In this document: positions 1-8,114 of the stretch, in pieces
How the letters are laid out: each line of letters opens with the position of its first letter
Position numbering within the stretch: the stretch's first letter is position 1
Assembly (NCBI GenBank): GCA_000697475.1
Contig: JNEU01000997.1
Coordinates: 1 to 11,574 of the forward strand
DNA: 11,574 nucleotides
Origin: Lichtheimia corymbifera B2541
Taxonomy: Eukaryota; Mucoromycota; Mucoromycetes; Mucorales; Lichtheimiaceae
Direction of reading: 5' to 3'
Notes under the pieces: generated by a model
The model's database searches: none
The model's input: only the letters and a program-made list of their open reading frames with translations
Told to the model about the DNA's origin: nothing
Made by a program: the position numbers and the translations under genes

Positions 1-97
1 GGTAGTGGCGTACACTGGCAGTAACGGGTAACGGGGAATAAGGGTTCTATTCCGGAGAGGGAGCCTGAGAGACGGCTACCACATCCAAGGAAGGCAG
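1..97 (+). rRNA. 18S rRNA gene fragment, truncated on its 3' side
   Basis: The stretch matches the conserved eukaryotic small-subunit rRNA region at roughly nucleotides 350-450 in yeast-like numbering. It includes the nearly universal blocks ACGGGTAACGGGGAAT, CCGGAGAGGGAGCCTGAGA and CGGCTACCACATCCAAGGAA. The match ends exactly after AAGGCAG, where a real gene would continue with CAGGCGCGCAAATTACCC; an LTR-like sequence begins instead. Several bases differ from positions that are almost invariant: TTCTATTCC for TTCGATTCC, GAGACGG for GAAACGG, and GGCGTAC for GGCCTAC. This is therefore probably a decayed or relocated rDNA piece and not a working rRNA gene. The window edge hides how far it extends upstream. 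Confidence 0.9.
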
Positions 98-404
98 TGT
101 GATATTATGGATATTGAATGATAAAAGGATGAATGTATTCCCTTAAGGAATACATGAGAATGACCTAGAAGTAACTGAAACCGATTAAGTAACCAAAGGA
201 ACTATCTGGAATCCAGTGAAACATCCGACTAGCATTAAGTGTCATGTAACCATTGGTTCCTGCCATGGATCCTTCCCGAAGATTTGTCATCTCTAAGATC
301 ATGTAAAAGCTATAAATAAGGATAGAGTAATAAGAATAAAGAATTATCTTTCAGTCTCAACGTACTCTTCGTTGTTATCCATTTTATTGTAACCAAATAT
401 CACA
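98..404 (+). mobile_element. LTR-like sequence, 307 bp, with 9-bp inverted ends
   Basis: The segment starts TGTGATATT and ends AATATCACA, a perfect inverted pair in the TG...CA form typical of retrotransposon LTRs. Inside are a TATA box (TATAAATA, 311-318) and a poly(A) signal (AATAAA, 335-340), in the order expected for U3 then R. The three bases TGG at 407-409, shortly after the end, begin a stretch that could be a tRNA primer-binding site, which would make this a left (5') LTR reading to the right. The flanking pentamers differ (GGCAG before, GTTGG after), so it is not a simple solo LTR with a target-site duplication. No second copy is present in the window. Superfamily (Ty1/copia or Ty3/gypsy) cannot be assigned. 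Confidence 0.6.
311..318 (+). promoter_or_regulatory. TATA box inside the LTR-like sequence
   Basis: TATAAATA lies about two thirds of the way through the LTR-like segment and is followed 17 bases later by AATAAA at 335-340. This matches the usual LTR layout of promoter, then transcript start, then poly(A) signal. Activity is inferred only. Confidence 0.4.
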
Positions 405-418
405 GTTGGAATCCTGCA
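405..418 (+). other. possible tRNA primer-binding site
   Basis: Immediately after the LTR end comes GTTGGAATCCTGCA. A primer-binding site begins with TGG, complementary to the CCA end of a tRNA, within a few bases of the LTR. TGGAATCCTGC fits that rule, but I cannot name the tRNA. Confidence 0.35.
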
Positions 419-617
419 AAAGTGGAGAGGCATCGAATATACATGCATTGCCACATATGATAACATACCAGCAGATCACGAGAACCCTACATCGAGATGG
501 ATGAAGAACTTGCGACAATCATCAACATAACTTGGAGCAGACAACCCTGGCTTCGTTACATAACTGCCAAGATTTACGAACGACGTTCAATACCTTCCAG
601 CAACCATTTGGACAGTT

Positions 618-893
618 ATGGATTTCGATGAAATTTCCTTGCATGCTCGTCGTCACTCTCGTCAAAATTGTTTCGACAGCAAGCGTCACAAGTTTTTTTC
701 GCATGGAAAAGAAGCAGAATTGTCACTGAGTGTTTTACAGGAGATACACGACGCAATGAAGCCAGGAGACCAAAATGTTTATACCATGACAACCCAAAAG
801 GTAGCCAACACAGGAAACGGATATATCCCTGCTTTCAAGTGGCCAAAAGCATCTTACAAACCAGCATATGTAGATACACGCATGATCAAATGA
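618..893 (+). CDS. unrecognised coding-like ORF after the LTR-like sequence
   Basis: This is a 91-residue open frame beginning MDFDEISLHARRH and ending VDTRMIK. Its mixed composition (charged residues, aromatic KWPKASYKPAY near residues 74-84) looks more protein-like than the overlapping frames. No domain is recognised and there is no visible signal peptide or membrane segment. The frame is open a little upstream of the ATG, so this could be a fragment of a longer gene. Its position downstream of a 5' LTR and primer site would suit the start of gag, but it shows no zinc knuckle and no gag-like motif. It may be chance. Confidence 0.25.
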   Translation: MDFDEISLHARRHSRQNCFDSKRHKFFSHGKEAELSLSVLQEIHDAMKPGDQNVYTMTTQKVANTGNGYIPAFKWPKASYKPAYVDTRMIK

Positions 894-1308
894 GGCGTTG
901 CTACATGGAATGCAATGATGGGAAAACTTGTGGTAAGACACAAACAGTGGTTGGCAATATCCAGAAACTAATGGTCTTCGATTTTATTGACCAGGCTCTT
1001 CTCAAGACAAGTGTTGGGCTGTATACGAAGGACGTGGCTGTTTCAAAACCTTTTACCTCACGCAAGCCATTAGTACATATCATTGGATCTCAAGATAGTT
1101 TCCTTTCATTGTATCTGCCCATGTTGGTCTTCTACGGTGCATGAAAGTCTGGTCGGCAGTCGTTGGCTCTATGCCAATCACAGTTGATACTCCTTCCACT
1201 TCCGATGTGCTGGGCCCTCTAAAACCGGCTTTTATTCTCAGACTACTATATATTTTCTAAATTTTTCTATATGGCTCTCTTAGCCTTCTAAAGCCGCGCA
1301 TCGTGGTT
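894..1308. other. non-coding interval before DIRS gag
   Basis: No gene is supported here. An open frame across 668-1144 has no recognisable domain and poor protein-like character. The right part (1161-1260) carries blocks that recur in order near 4409-4470 and may be the left terminal repeat of the DIRS-type element. AT-rich sequence (1245-1275) precedes the gag start. Confidence 0.4.
1161..1239 (+). repeat. possible left terminal repeat of the DIRS-type element
   Basis: Three blocks recur in the same order near the other side of the coding region: CGTTGGCTC (1161-1169 and 4409-4417), TCCACTTCCG (1195-1204 and 4416-4425) and GCTTTTATnCTC (1228-1239 and 4459-4470), the last preceded by a CTAAA(A)CC-like block. 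Spacing between blocks differs, so one copy has indels. Direct order fits split direct repeats of DIRS-like elements better than inverted ones. Decay makes this uncertain. Confidence 0.35.
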
Positions 1309-2067
1309 ATGAATCATGAATCAGGAGAGGACCACCCTAATGACTCCCAGCTCAGAGCATTGTTCGCCGAGTTTGCCAAAGAATGGCAGAGTTCAAAAGA
1401 CGCCAAATATCCGTTGCCACCAGAAGTTCACGCTGGCTTGGAAAGCCTCGGCTCGGAGAGCAGTAATGAGCTCAAACGTTTCCAACGCGACCTCGTTAAA
1501 TACGAAGCAGGGGACTGGACTCAAATGGGAGCGATCAACACAGTCTTTATTCAACGACTCAAGAGACAACACTCGAAAGCAATGCAGTTATTTAAACAAA
1601 GATACAAAGATGCAGATAGACTGCGAGCAACAGGCAGAGCAACAACAGAAGTTTATGAGGAACTCGGCAACATCATCAACTCCAACCCTGACAATGAGCT
1701 CACTCAACAACTATTTGAAATCACGGGAAAGCTCGCCAAGTTGGCGATATTTGGATTTGCCAGCGCCAAGGACATGGATAAAGAATCAAAAAACCTCATT
1801 GCAAAATCACTTAAATTACATGAATACATTGATGACAACTCGACCAACAAGATAATGGCATTTTCTAAGGAGGATGTGGCCCACATCCGAGAGCAATGGC
1901 ACCAAGACAAACTCATCCGTGCCGCGATTGGTGGAAAGAGATATGGCAATCAACAACAACAATGGCAAAGAGGTAGTGGCCGTGGAAATGGATATCGATC
2001 GGGGTTTGGCACATGGGGATCGAGACCCCAGAGATCAGAGCCAGCAAATCATCAACAACAACAATAG
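1309..2067 (+). CDS. DIRS-type retrotransposon Gag-like protein
   Basis: The frame encodes about 252 residues starting MNHESGEDH; I chose ATG 1309, the first ATG after upstream stops. The protein is mostly charged and probably helical (for example RLKRQHSKAMQLFKQRYKDA). It ends in a basic Gly/Arg/Gln-rich tail (QQQQWQRGSGRGNGYRSG) suited to binding nucleic acid, with no CCHC zinc knuckle, as is common for DIRS Gag. Identity as Gag rests on position directly upstream of, and overlapping, a DIRS-type pol. In DIRS elements this product is thought to package element RNA. The frame is intact. Pol lies in another frame and overlaps the last 55 bases, so pol would need re-initiation at ATG 2013 or a frameshift. 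Confidence 0.6.
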   Translation: MNHESGEDHPNDSQLRALFAEFAKEWQSSKDAKYPLPPEVHAGLESLGSESSNELKRFQRDLVKYEAGDWTQMGAINTVFIQRLKRQHSKAMQLFKQRYKDADRLRATGRATTEVYEELGNIINSNPDNELTQQLFEITGKLAKLAIFGFASAKDMDKESKNLIAKSLKLHEYIDDNSTNKIMAFSKEDVAHIREQWHQDKLIRAAIGGKRYGNQQQQWQRGSGRGNGYRSGFGTWGSRPQRSEPANHQQQQ

Positions 2068-3644
2068 CAACAAAGAATCAGTCCATAAGCAACATCACAC
2101 CATGTCACCCACCACGACCACAGCATACAAAGGAAATTCATCAGCAATCCTACACAATTCCACAGAATGGGATTGCACCAGGAGGTCGTTTGAGAAGTTT
2201 TATTACACAATGGAAAGAGATCACAACACACCAATGGCCCTTGTCAGTGGTTCAGGATGGATATCAAATACAATGGCAAACAACCCCGGTGGGGTGGTCC
2301 CGACCGAAGCTGAAACGATCATTAGAGGAGCAAGAGGTGGTGGATACAGCAGTCAATCAGTTCTTGACAGCCGATGTGGTGGAAATGAGTCCCGACCAGG
2401 ACGACAGGTTTTTGTCCAGATTGTTCACGATCCAAGAGAAGTCAAAAGTAAGGCCTATATTGGATTGTACAAGGATCAACCAATTTATTCAATTGCATCA
2501 CTTCAAGATGGAAGGACTACCGGCCTTGCGAGAGATGATCGAACCTGGCGATTGGATGGCAAAAATAGACTTGAAAGACGCTTATACCGTCGTACCAGTG
2601 CACCCGAACTCAAGACGCTTTCTCTCTTTCGAACATCAGCACAAGATTTATCAATAGAAAGCACTTCCCTTCGGTATGAGTACTGCACCCAGAGTATTCT
2701 CAAAGCCCATGCCATATGCTCTAGAACCCTTGCGAAAACAAGGAATGCGGATGGTGTATTATTTGGACGACATTTGTGTCGTAGCATCGAGCCCGAAGAA
2801 AGTTCAAGAACATGTCAACAAGTTGGTAAATCATCTACAGCGTTTGGGGTTCATCATCAACTGGAAAAAGAGTGTATTGACACCCTTGAAGAAGCAGACA
2901 TACCTGGGGTTTGTTTTCGATTCACAAGCAATGAGGATCAGGGTCCCTCTGGAGAAAATGGCATCATTACGACAACGAGTACGTCAAGCATTAAAAGAAA
3001 CACATTCAAGTCGATGGATTGCGAGCTTGCTGGGGAAGATAACCAGTCTCATTCCAGCTGTGGGCGATGCACTACTTCACTGCCGGTTCATACAGAGGGA
3101 TTTAGCAAGGAATCTCCAGCATCATCAGTATCAATGGGAAGGACCTTGTCCTTTATCAATGGAAGCCAAGAACGATTTGCAATGGTGGATGGAAAACCAT
3201 GCGTACATGAAGGGCCTACCGATTCGACAACCGCCAACGACACCGCCAAAAATAACAACTCATGTGGATGCTTCGGATTCAGGTTGGGGAGTGACCTCCC
3301 AGACGTTGGAACAAGCAGGGTTTTGGAGTCCAGACAAAAAAGAGCTTTTGATCAATGCACGGGAACTGAGGACGATCAGGATCGCGTTACAGCTACATGC
3401 AACAAGGTGCAAAAACTCTCACATCCAGCTTCTATCCGACAACATCACAGCCCTGAAGCATGCATTCAAACAAGGCGGCACAGCATCAGCCATATTACAA
3501 CAAGAAGCATTGAAGATTCAGCAAATTCTCAACACATATCAGATCAGAGTCAGTCATCAACATGTTGCGGGGATCAACAACACGAGGGCGGATCAATTGA
3601 GCAGGATACGGGTACCAATCCACGAGAGAATGATATTTGGATGA
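2013..3644 (+). pseudogene. DIRS-type pol: reverse transcriptase and RNase H, one in-frame stop
   Basis: The frame has 543 positions before the final TGA. Residues 57-72 (GGRL...WKEIT) match the DIRS-specific N-terminal signature. The polymerase follows: motif A IDLKDAY (catalytic D186), LPFG at 218-221, and YLDD at 250-253. The RNase H domain has candidate catalytic residues D419 (HVDAS), E451 (NAREL), D476 (LLSDN) and D527 (ADQLSR). A single TAG at 2655-2657 (position 215) interrupts the frame three codons before LPFG; the frame is the same on both sides, so this is a nonsense change and not a frameshift. All catalytic motifs are otherwise kept, suggesting recent inactivation. The frame opens at 1977 after a stop, with ATG 2013 overlapping gag. 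Family is clear; the host is inferred. Confidence 0.9.
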
Positions 3645-3855
3645 CACAAACTTGTACAATTGTTTGGGGGGATATGTAATTGAATGCTTAAATGACCATA
3701 AAACAAAAATTCCTCCTGCAAACATGGATTTTTTTGCTACCAAGTTTGATTTTTTTGTTTACCATTTTATAATACTCCACTACCACAATGATATACTTAT
3801 GCCCCCTTACAGATATCATGTAGACATGCAAAGTCAATCCAAACATCTAGAATAG
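3645..3855 (+). pseudogene. decayed methyltransferase-like tail of DIRS pol
   Basis: DIRS pol proteins usually continue after RNase H into a Dam-like adenine methyltransferase region with a pattern like WG...DLFAT..N and later NPPY/W. Here the pol frame continues past the TGA as HKLVQLFGG, resembling that first part. A different frame then gives MDFFATKFD (from 3724) and MPPY (3799-3810). The matches are short and split over two frames, so at least one indel has occurred. The N of the catalytic NPPY-type motif appears as M. No tyrosine recombinase follows. Confidence 0.45.
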
Positions 3856-4233
3856 ATCATTCACAGTAACTAGTTCTTTAAGTACTCCTTCCTTGTTGGG
3901 CCGTGGTCTAAATATTTGGCAGGAATGGAAAGAGCATGCATGTTGCTTTGCAAGGCGGGCGCGACTGATGCATACTAAGCACACAAATGCCTGGCAGTCG
4001 TCATTAATGCAACTTAAAGTTGTCACGTGTTCACTGCAATCCAGCTTCATATCAAAACCACGTTGGAAAAGCATGGCTTGAGTGAGCAACTCCAACATCT
4101 TTTGATCTTTTGCCGGAATGGCGAAGTCATCGGCTCTACAGTGGTGTTGCATTCTTCTAGTATAAGGTAACAAAGTTGAGTTGTCAGCATAAGGATAATG
4201 ATTCCATACATCCAACTGGGCTATGTCCAGCAT
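3847..4233 (-). CDS. Cys/His-rich B-box-like zinc-binding protein fragment
   Basis: The minus-strand frame encodes 128 residues. Residues 66-105 hold a dense Cys/His cluster: C66, H69, C75, C80, C85, C88, H98, C100, H103 and C105. The spacing C-x2-H-x5-C-x4-C-x4-C-x2-C followed by two His resembles a B-box zinc finger, which binds two zinc ions and usually mediates protein contacts. The N-terminal half (for example DDFAIPAKDQKMLELLTQ) looks like ordinary globular protein. The start ATG follows an in-frame stop closely, so an upstream exon is possible. It lies antisense to, and at the edge of, the DIRS pol remnant, so it may be a host gene fragment, an accessory ORF or a captured piece. Name and function are not recognised. 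Confidence 0.45.
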   Translation of the reverse strand: MLDIAQLDVWNHYPYADNSTLLPYTRRMQHHCRADDFAIPAKDQKMLELLTQAMLFQRGFDMKLDCSEHVTTLSCINDDCQAFVCLVCISRARLAKQHACSFHSCQIFRPRPNKEGVLKELVTVNDLF

Positions 4234-4602
4234 AATAAAAAATCAAATACCTTAACTACTAATTTAAAATCGTTGCTTTTCCTATAGAACGCAAAAAAAG
4301 ACATATCAACTTTGTGGCCTAGAGATCAACCAATATCTAGAGCAATGGCAATCAGCCAATACTACACAGAGAAAGGATAGCAAAGAACACTTCGGATATC
4401 ATAACCTTCGTTGGCTCCACTTCCGCTCGTAATGAGGTGGTTGGTCATCCTAAACCACGCTTTTATGCTCTGGATTCTTTGATTTATTTTTGGAGAGAGA
4501 GCAGAGAACTGAAACATCTGCAAAAATAATCGGGTGTATGAGCTATCTAATGTAATATATCATCTAACGAGAGTACGAGCATGAAAAAGATAGGGTGTGT
4601 GA
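4234..4602. other. interval without a gene; possible DIRS right end
   Basis: No coding region is supported. The interval contains the blocks at 4409-4470 that echo 1161-1239, suggesting the right boundary of the DIRS-type element near 4490. The rest is AT-rich without a visible signal. Confidence 0.4.
4409..4470 (+). repeat. possible right terminal repeat of the DIRS-type element
   Basis: The segment contains CGTTGGCTC, TCCACTTCCG (overlapping it by two bases) and CCTAAACC followed by GCTTTTATGCTC, in the order seen at 1161-1239. In the left copy the first two blocks are 25 bases apart. Together the two copies bracket gag and pol. Confidence 0.35.
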
Positions 4603-4626
4603 GTGGACAATGATGAAATCCACAAA

Positions 4627-5031
4627 ATGAACGATCCACACGTTATACATGGACTGTTCCATGCAAACGACATAAACAAGCTGTATAATGAAATTCCATT
4701 CGGAAATAAATCCCTTTCATCCTCCATGAATTGCACATTCCAACTGCACAAAGAAACGTACGACATTAAATCCAGCACCGTTGTACACATGCCAAACGAG
4801 AATTCTTCAATGTTTCTTAGGCAAACCATACGCAACTCCATTTTTCCTGGTTTGTTGCAGAAAAATGGCGATTACATCGAACCTAGCAGTGAACTTCTGC
4901 AGCATCTCAACACTGACTTTCGTCTTCAACCTGCTCTTCTACATACTGTAGACAGGCAAAGCCCCCAATGCACGAGCTGTGACACGCTTCGGGAGGAGAC
5001 CCACGATACGATTGATATGTTACCATCCTAA
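4627..5031 (+). CDS. unrecognised ORF, about 134 residues
   Basis: From ATG 4627 the frame runs MNDPHVIHGLFHANDINK to a TAA at 5029-5031. It has protein-like composition, mostly polar, with no membrane segment and no signal peptide. Near the C-terminus there is a short CTSC pair (from QSPQCTSCDTL), too little for a zinc finger. I recognise no family. It could be an exon of a gene or a relic. The opposite strand has a 93-residue open frame across 4560-4841 that looks less plausible. Confidence 0.3.
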   Translation: MNDPHVIHGLFHANDINKLYNEIPFGNKSLSSSMNCTFQLHKETYDIKSSTVVHMPNENSSMFLRQTIRNSIFPGLLQKNGDYIEPSSELLQHLNTDFRLQPALLHTVDRQSPQCTSCDTLREETHDTIDMLPS

Positions 5032-5754
5032 TTGATGGGCTAAGCATTGGCATAGCTAGTTGTTGACTTTTTATTGATAAAGCCTTTTTTATATACAAAC
5101 ACAATAGCCATTGTCTCTTTCTTTTCTAGGCCTCCCGGGTCCGGTATCCTCCATATCGTTAATTATTGCTTGGCCAATGGTTGTATTTATTCTCTTTTGT
5201 AACCTGATGAATAGGGAAACTATAGTAATATATGCTATGAATCCGTGCTATTGAATAAATCGCGTGGCGTGGGTATATGAAAAGGTGTTGATGATTCTCA
5301 CGTTGTGAATGGTATGGTTGTTATGGCGTAGGTAAAGCTGATCAACATGCTGGAGTATCAAACGAGAAAACACCCTGGTAAACTGGTTGCTCATGATCCC
5401 CGAGCATGCAAAAGAACTGTAGTCGTGGGTTCCTTCCATTCTCCGCATATCAGACGTAAAAAATGAATGCTGAGGCTTCATGTACAGCTTTCATTGGGTT
5501 GGAAAAATTGTGGCGAAGCTTGCGTTGCAGGTGCATTGCCTAATAGAAGAAAATGCAGTGGAGGAAATATAAGGGGATTAGACATGAAATAGAGACTATA
5601 TGCATTTACTCTGCTCAAGATACCTTTTGGGCCACTTGAATAAAACATGGCTTCCATGCATACCATTTGTCTACATGCAATAATAAGAATCACGTATAAA
5701 AGATATGACCAAGCGTAATGTTGAATATCAGCTGCTTGCCTGGGGAAAGAAGCG
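5032..5754. other. interval without a recognisable gene
   Basis: Only short open frames are found. A polypyrimidine run ending in TAG (TCTCTTTCTTTTCTAG, about 5113-5128) resembles a 3' splice site, but no convincing exon follows. Two minus-strand frames (5248-5481 and 5478-5693) have no clear domain. They lie where the rest of the Ty3 reverse transcriptase would be expected, so they may be heavily decayed pol. Confidence 0.35.
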
Positions 5755-6348
5755 TTACTTGGTATTAAACGCCTTGAGTGATCGGTAAGCCTTGATAGCG
5801 CTAACCATCCATACCATATTCCCTGTTGCTGACATACAGTGCCGGAAAAGCCCGTCCATCTCTTTTTCCCGCTTGGTATTGAGCAGGCATCAATTGTCTT
5901 TCACCCTCTCATCGACTTCTTCACGTAATTGCTCAAGTTCAGAATGGGACATGAATCGATTCGGTTGACATATGATTGGCCGTACGTCTCCTGTCTCCAC
6001 ATGGAATTCCAAAAGATTGGTCTGAGAAAGGTCTTGATAGCTCAAACCAAAGACATCAACATAGCCATGCAACATAGACAACAGCTGTTGCCTCTGATTT
6101 TCTTCCAATGCACTCTTGGTCAAAGCTTTCTTGATTTCATCCCATAGTTCTTCAACAGGTGTACCTTGTACATCATGACCATTGCTGCTTTCATCATGGT
6201 TTGCCAACAACATCATTTCTGGTTCTTCATAATCATCGGTCACATCATCGATACATGGTACAATAAGGTATGCTTCCTCTGCATCGGTAGACAGATCCTC
6301 TTCACTGCTCTCTGCAGAGTAACCCGATGGCTCTTCTTCAACTTTGCT
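5755..6348 (-). pseudogene. Ty3/gypsy pol relic: acidic linker and N-terminal edge of reverse transcriptase
   Basis: The minus-strand frame opens after a TGA at 6349 with an acidic linker (about EEPSGYSAESSEEDLSTD). It reaches a block typical of the start of Ty3/gypsy reverse transcriptase: FHVETGDVRPIICQPNRF followed by ELEQLREEV. In intact elements this leads to GLIRPS..P and the polymerase palm. Here a stop at 5890-5892 interrupts it. Beyond the stop, the same frame still shows degraded matches, GLFRHCMSATGN and YRSLKAFNTK, up to a TAA at 5755-5757. No YxDD catalytic motif was found. The protein would have been the polymerase part of a Gag-Pol polyprotein; this copy is dead. Confidence 0.75.
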
Positions 6349-7078
6349 TCAAGCTTGGTATTCTTCTTTTGCCATCATAGGATACAGGTACAGGCACCGT
6401 GGCATCATCGCTTGTCATATACCATTTGTAAGATGACCAATCCGTGAAAAGACCAAACTTATGCAACGCTTTACGCCCAACCAAGAAGTTATAGTTAATT
6501 TGGTCGAACACAGTGGCATTGGTGACGATCGATTTGCTCATGATGGATACTGTAATGTTGCGTAGCAATCCTATGGCTGGAGCTTTACGACCATTTGCCA
6601 TGCCCATCTTTTGTGTCGTTTCTTCAAGCTCATCGATACCAAGCGCTTTGGCCATGCGTAAACTAATCAAGCATCCAACAGAGCCGCAATCCAAAATGCC
6701 ATCAGTCTTGAAGCTGCCACCCACAATCATATCAGTACGAGGTGCACCATTTCCTGTAGCATCGGCGATCTCATTTTGTTGGGTCAAATAAGCAGTTGCC
6801 TTTGCCTTTCCACTTGATGGATTGCGTTGCTTTCTCGTGGCTAGTCGTTTGACATCGGTACGGAATCCTGCTACTGAATTGATAAATTGATGCTCGGAGC
6901 ATAAAAACACCTTGGAATCCATCATATCAGCTGCCTTAATCATATCGCCTGGCAACACATGAAAGACTTGGCCTTTTCCTTTGGACATGTCTGCTGCGAT
7001 TTGGTGCTTGATGTAAGTGACATTGCATTCTTGGTGGATTGATTGATAGTCGTCTTCTTTCTTGTGATGGTGATTCAT
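6338..7078 (-). pseudogene. Ty3/gypsy aspartic protease relic (pol N-terminal part)
   Basis: The 246-residue frame has a basic linker (residues 75-95) and a retropepsin-like domain at about 115-221. The active-site loop reads GILDCGSVGCLIS (D130, C131, G132, S133), where a functional protease has D[S/T]G. A second conserved strand appears as FLVGRKAL (198-205) followed by LFTDW. Retropepsins act as dimers to cut the Gag-Pol polyprotein. The frame ends at a TGA (6338-6340) where a shift of one frame near 6340-6350 would lead into the adjacent reverse transcriptase relic, so a small indel has split pol. A stop lies four codons upstream of ATG 7078 and no gag is recognised before it. Confidence 0.75.
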
Positions 7079-8114
7079 GATTGATTGCTACATGCCAACA
7101 TCCTCTTATCTTGGCTCTGCCACTTTAAGCGTGATTCTTTTTGGGCTTGTGTGCGTATTGGGGTGAAAGGAGTGAGGTAGAGAGTACAGATCGCTATCCA
7201 ATATCCAAGAATCTTTCTGTGACCCAAACATCCATTGGGAACCACCAGAAGATCGATACGATTGTTGACATTAGAAGAACTGGATTCTGTTGCTCATTGC
7301 TGGTACTTGGTTGTCCGGGTCGGCATACTCCAACTGTGAACAGAGGATACGTTTTTGAATTGGTGTTGCAATACGCCATACCACCATGAACTGAACACAG
7401 GTTGCCACAGGATGTGATAAGAGCAACACAGTACAATAACATCCTTGACGTGCCAGTGATATAAACGAGAAAAAGCCTTCTTGATCCTGCTATTGCATAC
7501 CTTGCATCATAAGTGGACTTGCATGTGATGCACCCCCATAATGAACACTCTTACCTTGTGGTCCTTCCCAATAGCATCCTTGCCTCAAATAAAGACCGTG
7601 TATCCATGCCAACCATATCATGCTACTGCTGTTTCATTGTAAGGCCGTTAATTAACAACTTTGGCTTTGTAGATCCAATACCATGCGTACCAATGAATCT
7701 CCAGGAGATAGGAACGATCCTTGACGATGAATGCATTGAGCGATGGATAAACCTTGATAGTACCAAAACGACTCGCAAAATCGTTGCTTGTTGCTGATGT
7801 GATAAGACCATTGCTGTGGACGTGGCCAATCGCGTTCATAAGAGACGTTTAAACGCAAAAGCAACTGCCGATAACCAGAACCATTAGGAGATGGAAAGCT
7901 TGCTGTACCTTGTCGTTGACGCGATCATTCGATAAGAGACCTTCATCGCAGGGTATCAGCATGACGATAACGTGAACCACCAGTGGGCAATCCATGTAAG
8001 AAATGGAATAATCGCGTCCAAATGCGTATCATCATTCGTAGCCATGGCAATGCGAGTTCCCACTTTTGGCGTGTTCCAGCGTGGTGTTATCCGTATACCT
8101 AGTATTAACAACAA
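7079..8114. other. interval without a recognised gene
   Basis: On the minus strand, upstream of the Ty3 protease, gag would be expected but no gag or zinc knuckle is seen. A minus-strand frame at 7652-7864 has a coding-like stretch (RPQQWSYHISNKQRFCESFW) with no family match. Nearby frames are broken by stops, so decayed retroelement sequence is likely. No RNA gene or long repeat was seen. Confidence 0.35.

Larger units (their letters stand above)
5755..7078 (-). mobile_element. truncated Ty3/gypsy LTR retrotransposon relic
   Basis: Protease followed by reverse transcriptase N-terminus on the minus strand is the gene order of Ty3/gypsy pol. Gag, the polymerase palm, RNase H, integrase and LTRs are not visible. 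The element extent is therefore only the recognisable coding part. Confidence 0.7.

Noticed and set aside
668..1144. 158-residue plus-strand ORF
   Set aside because: No domain or motif, overlaps the more protein-like 618-893 frame, and composition looks like chance.
1316..1855. 179-residue ORF overlapping gag in another frame
   Set aside because: Shadow of gag; no independent support.
5478..5693. Minus-strand NAPAT resembling the TNAPATFQ motif of Ty3 reverse transcriptase
   Set aside because: Only five residues match, and neither the preceding PFGL nor a later YxDD is present, so it is not supported.
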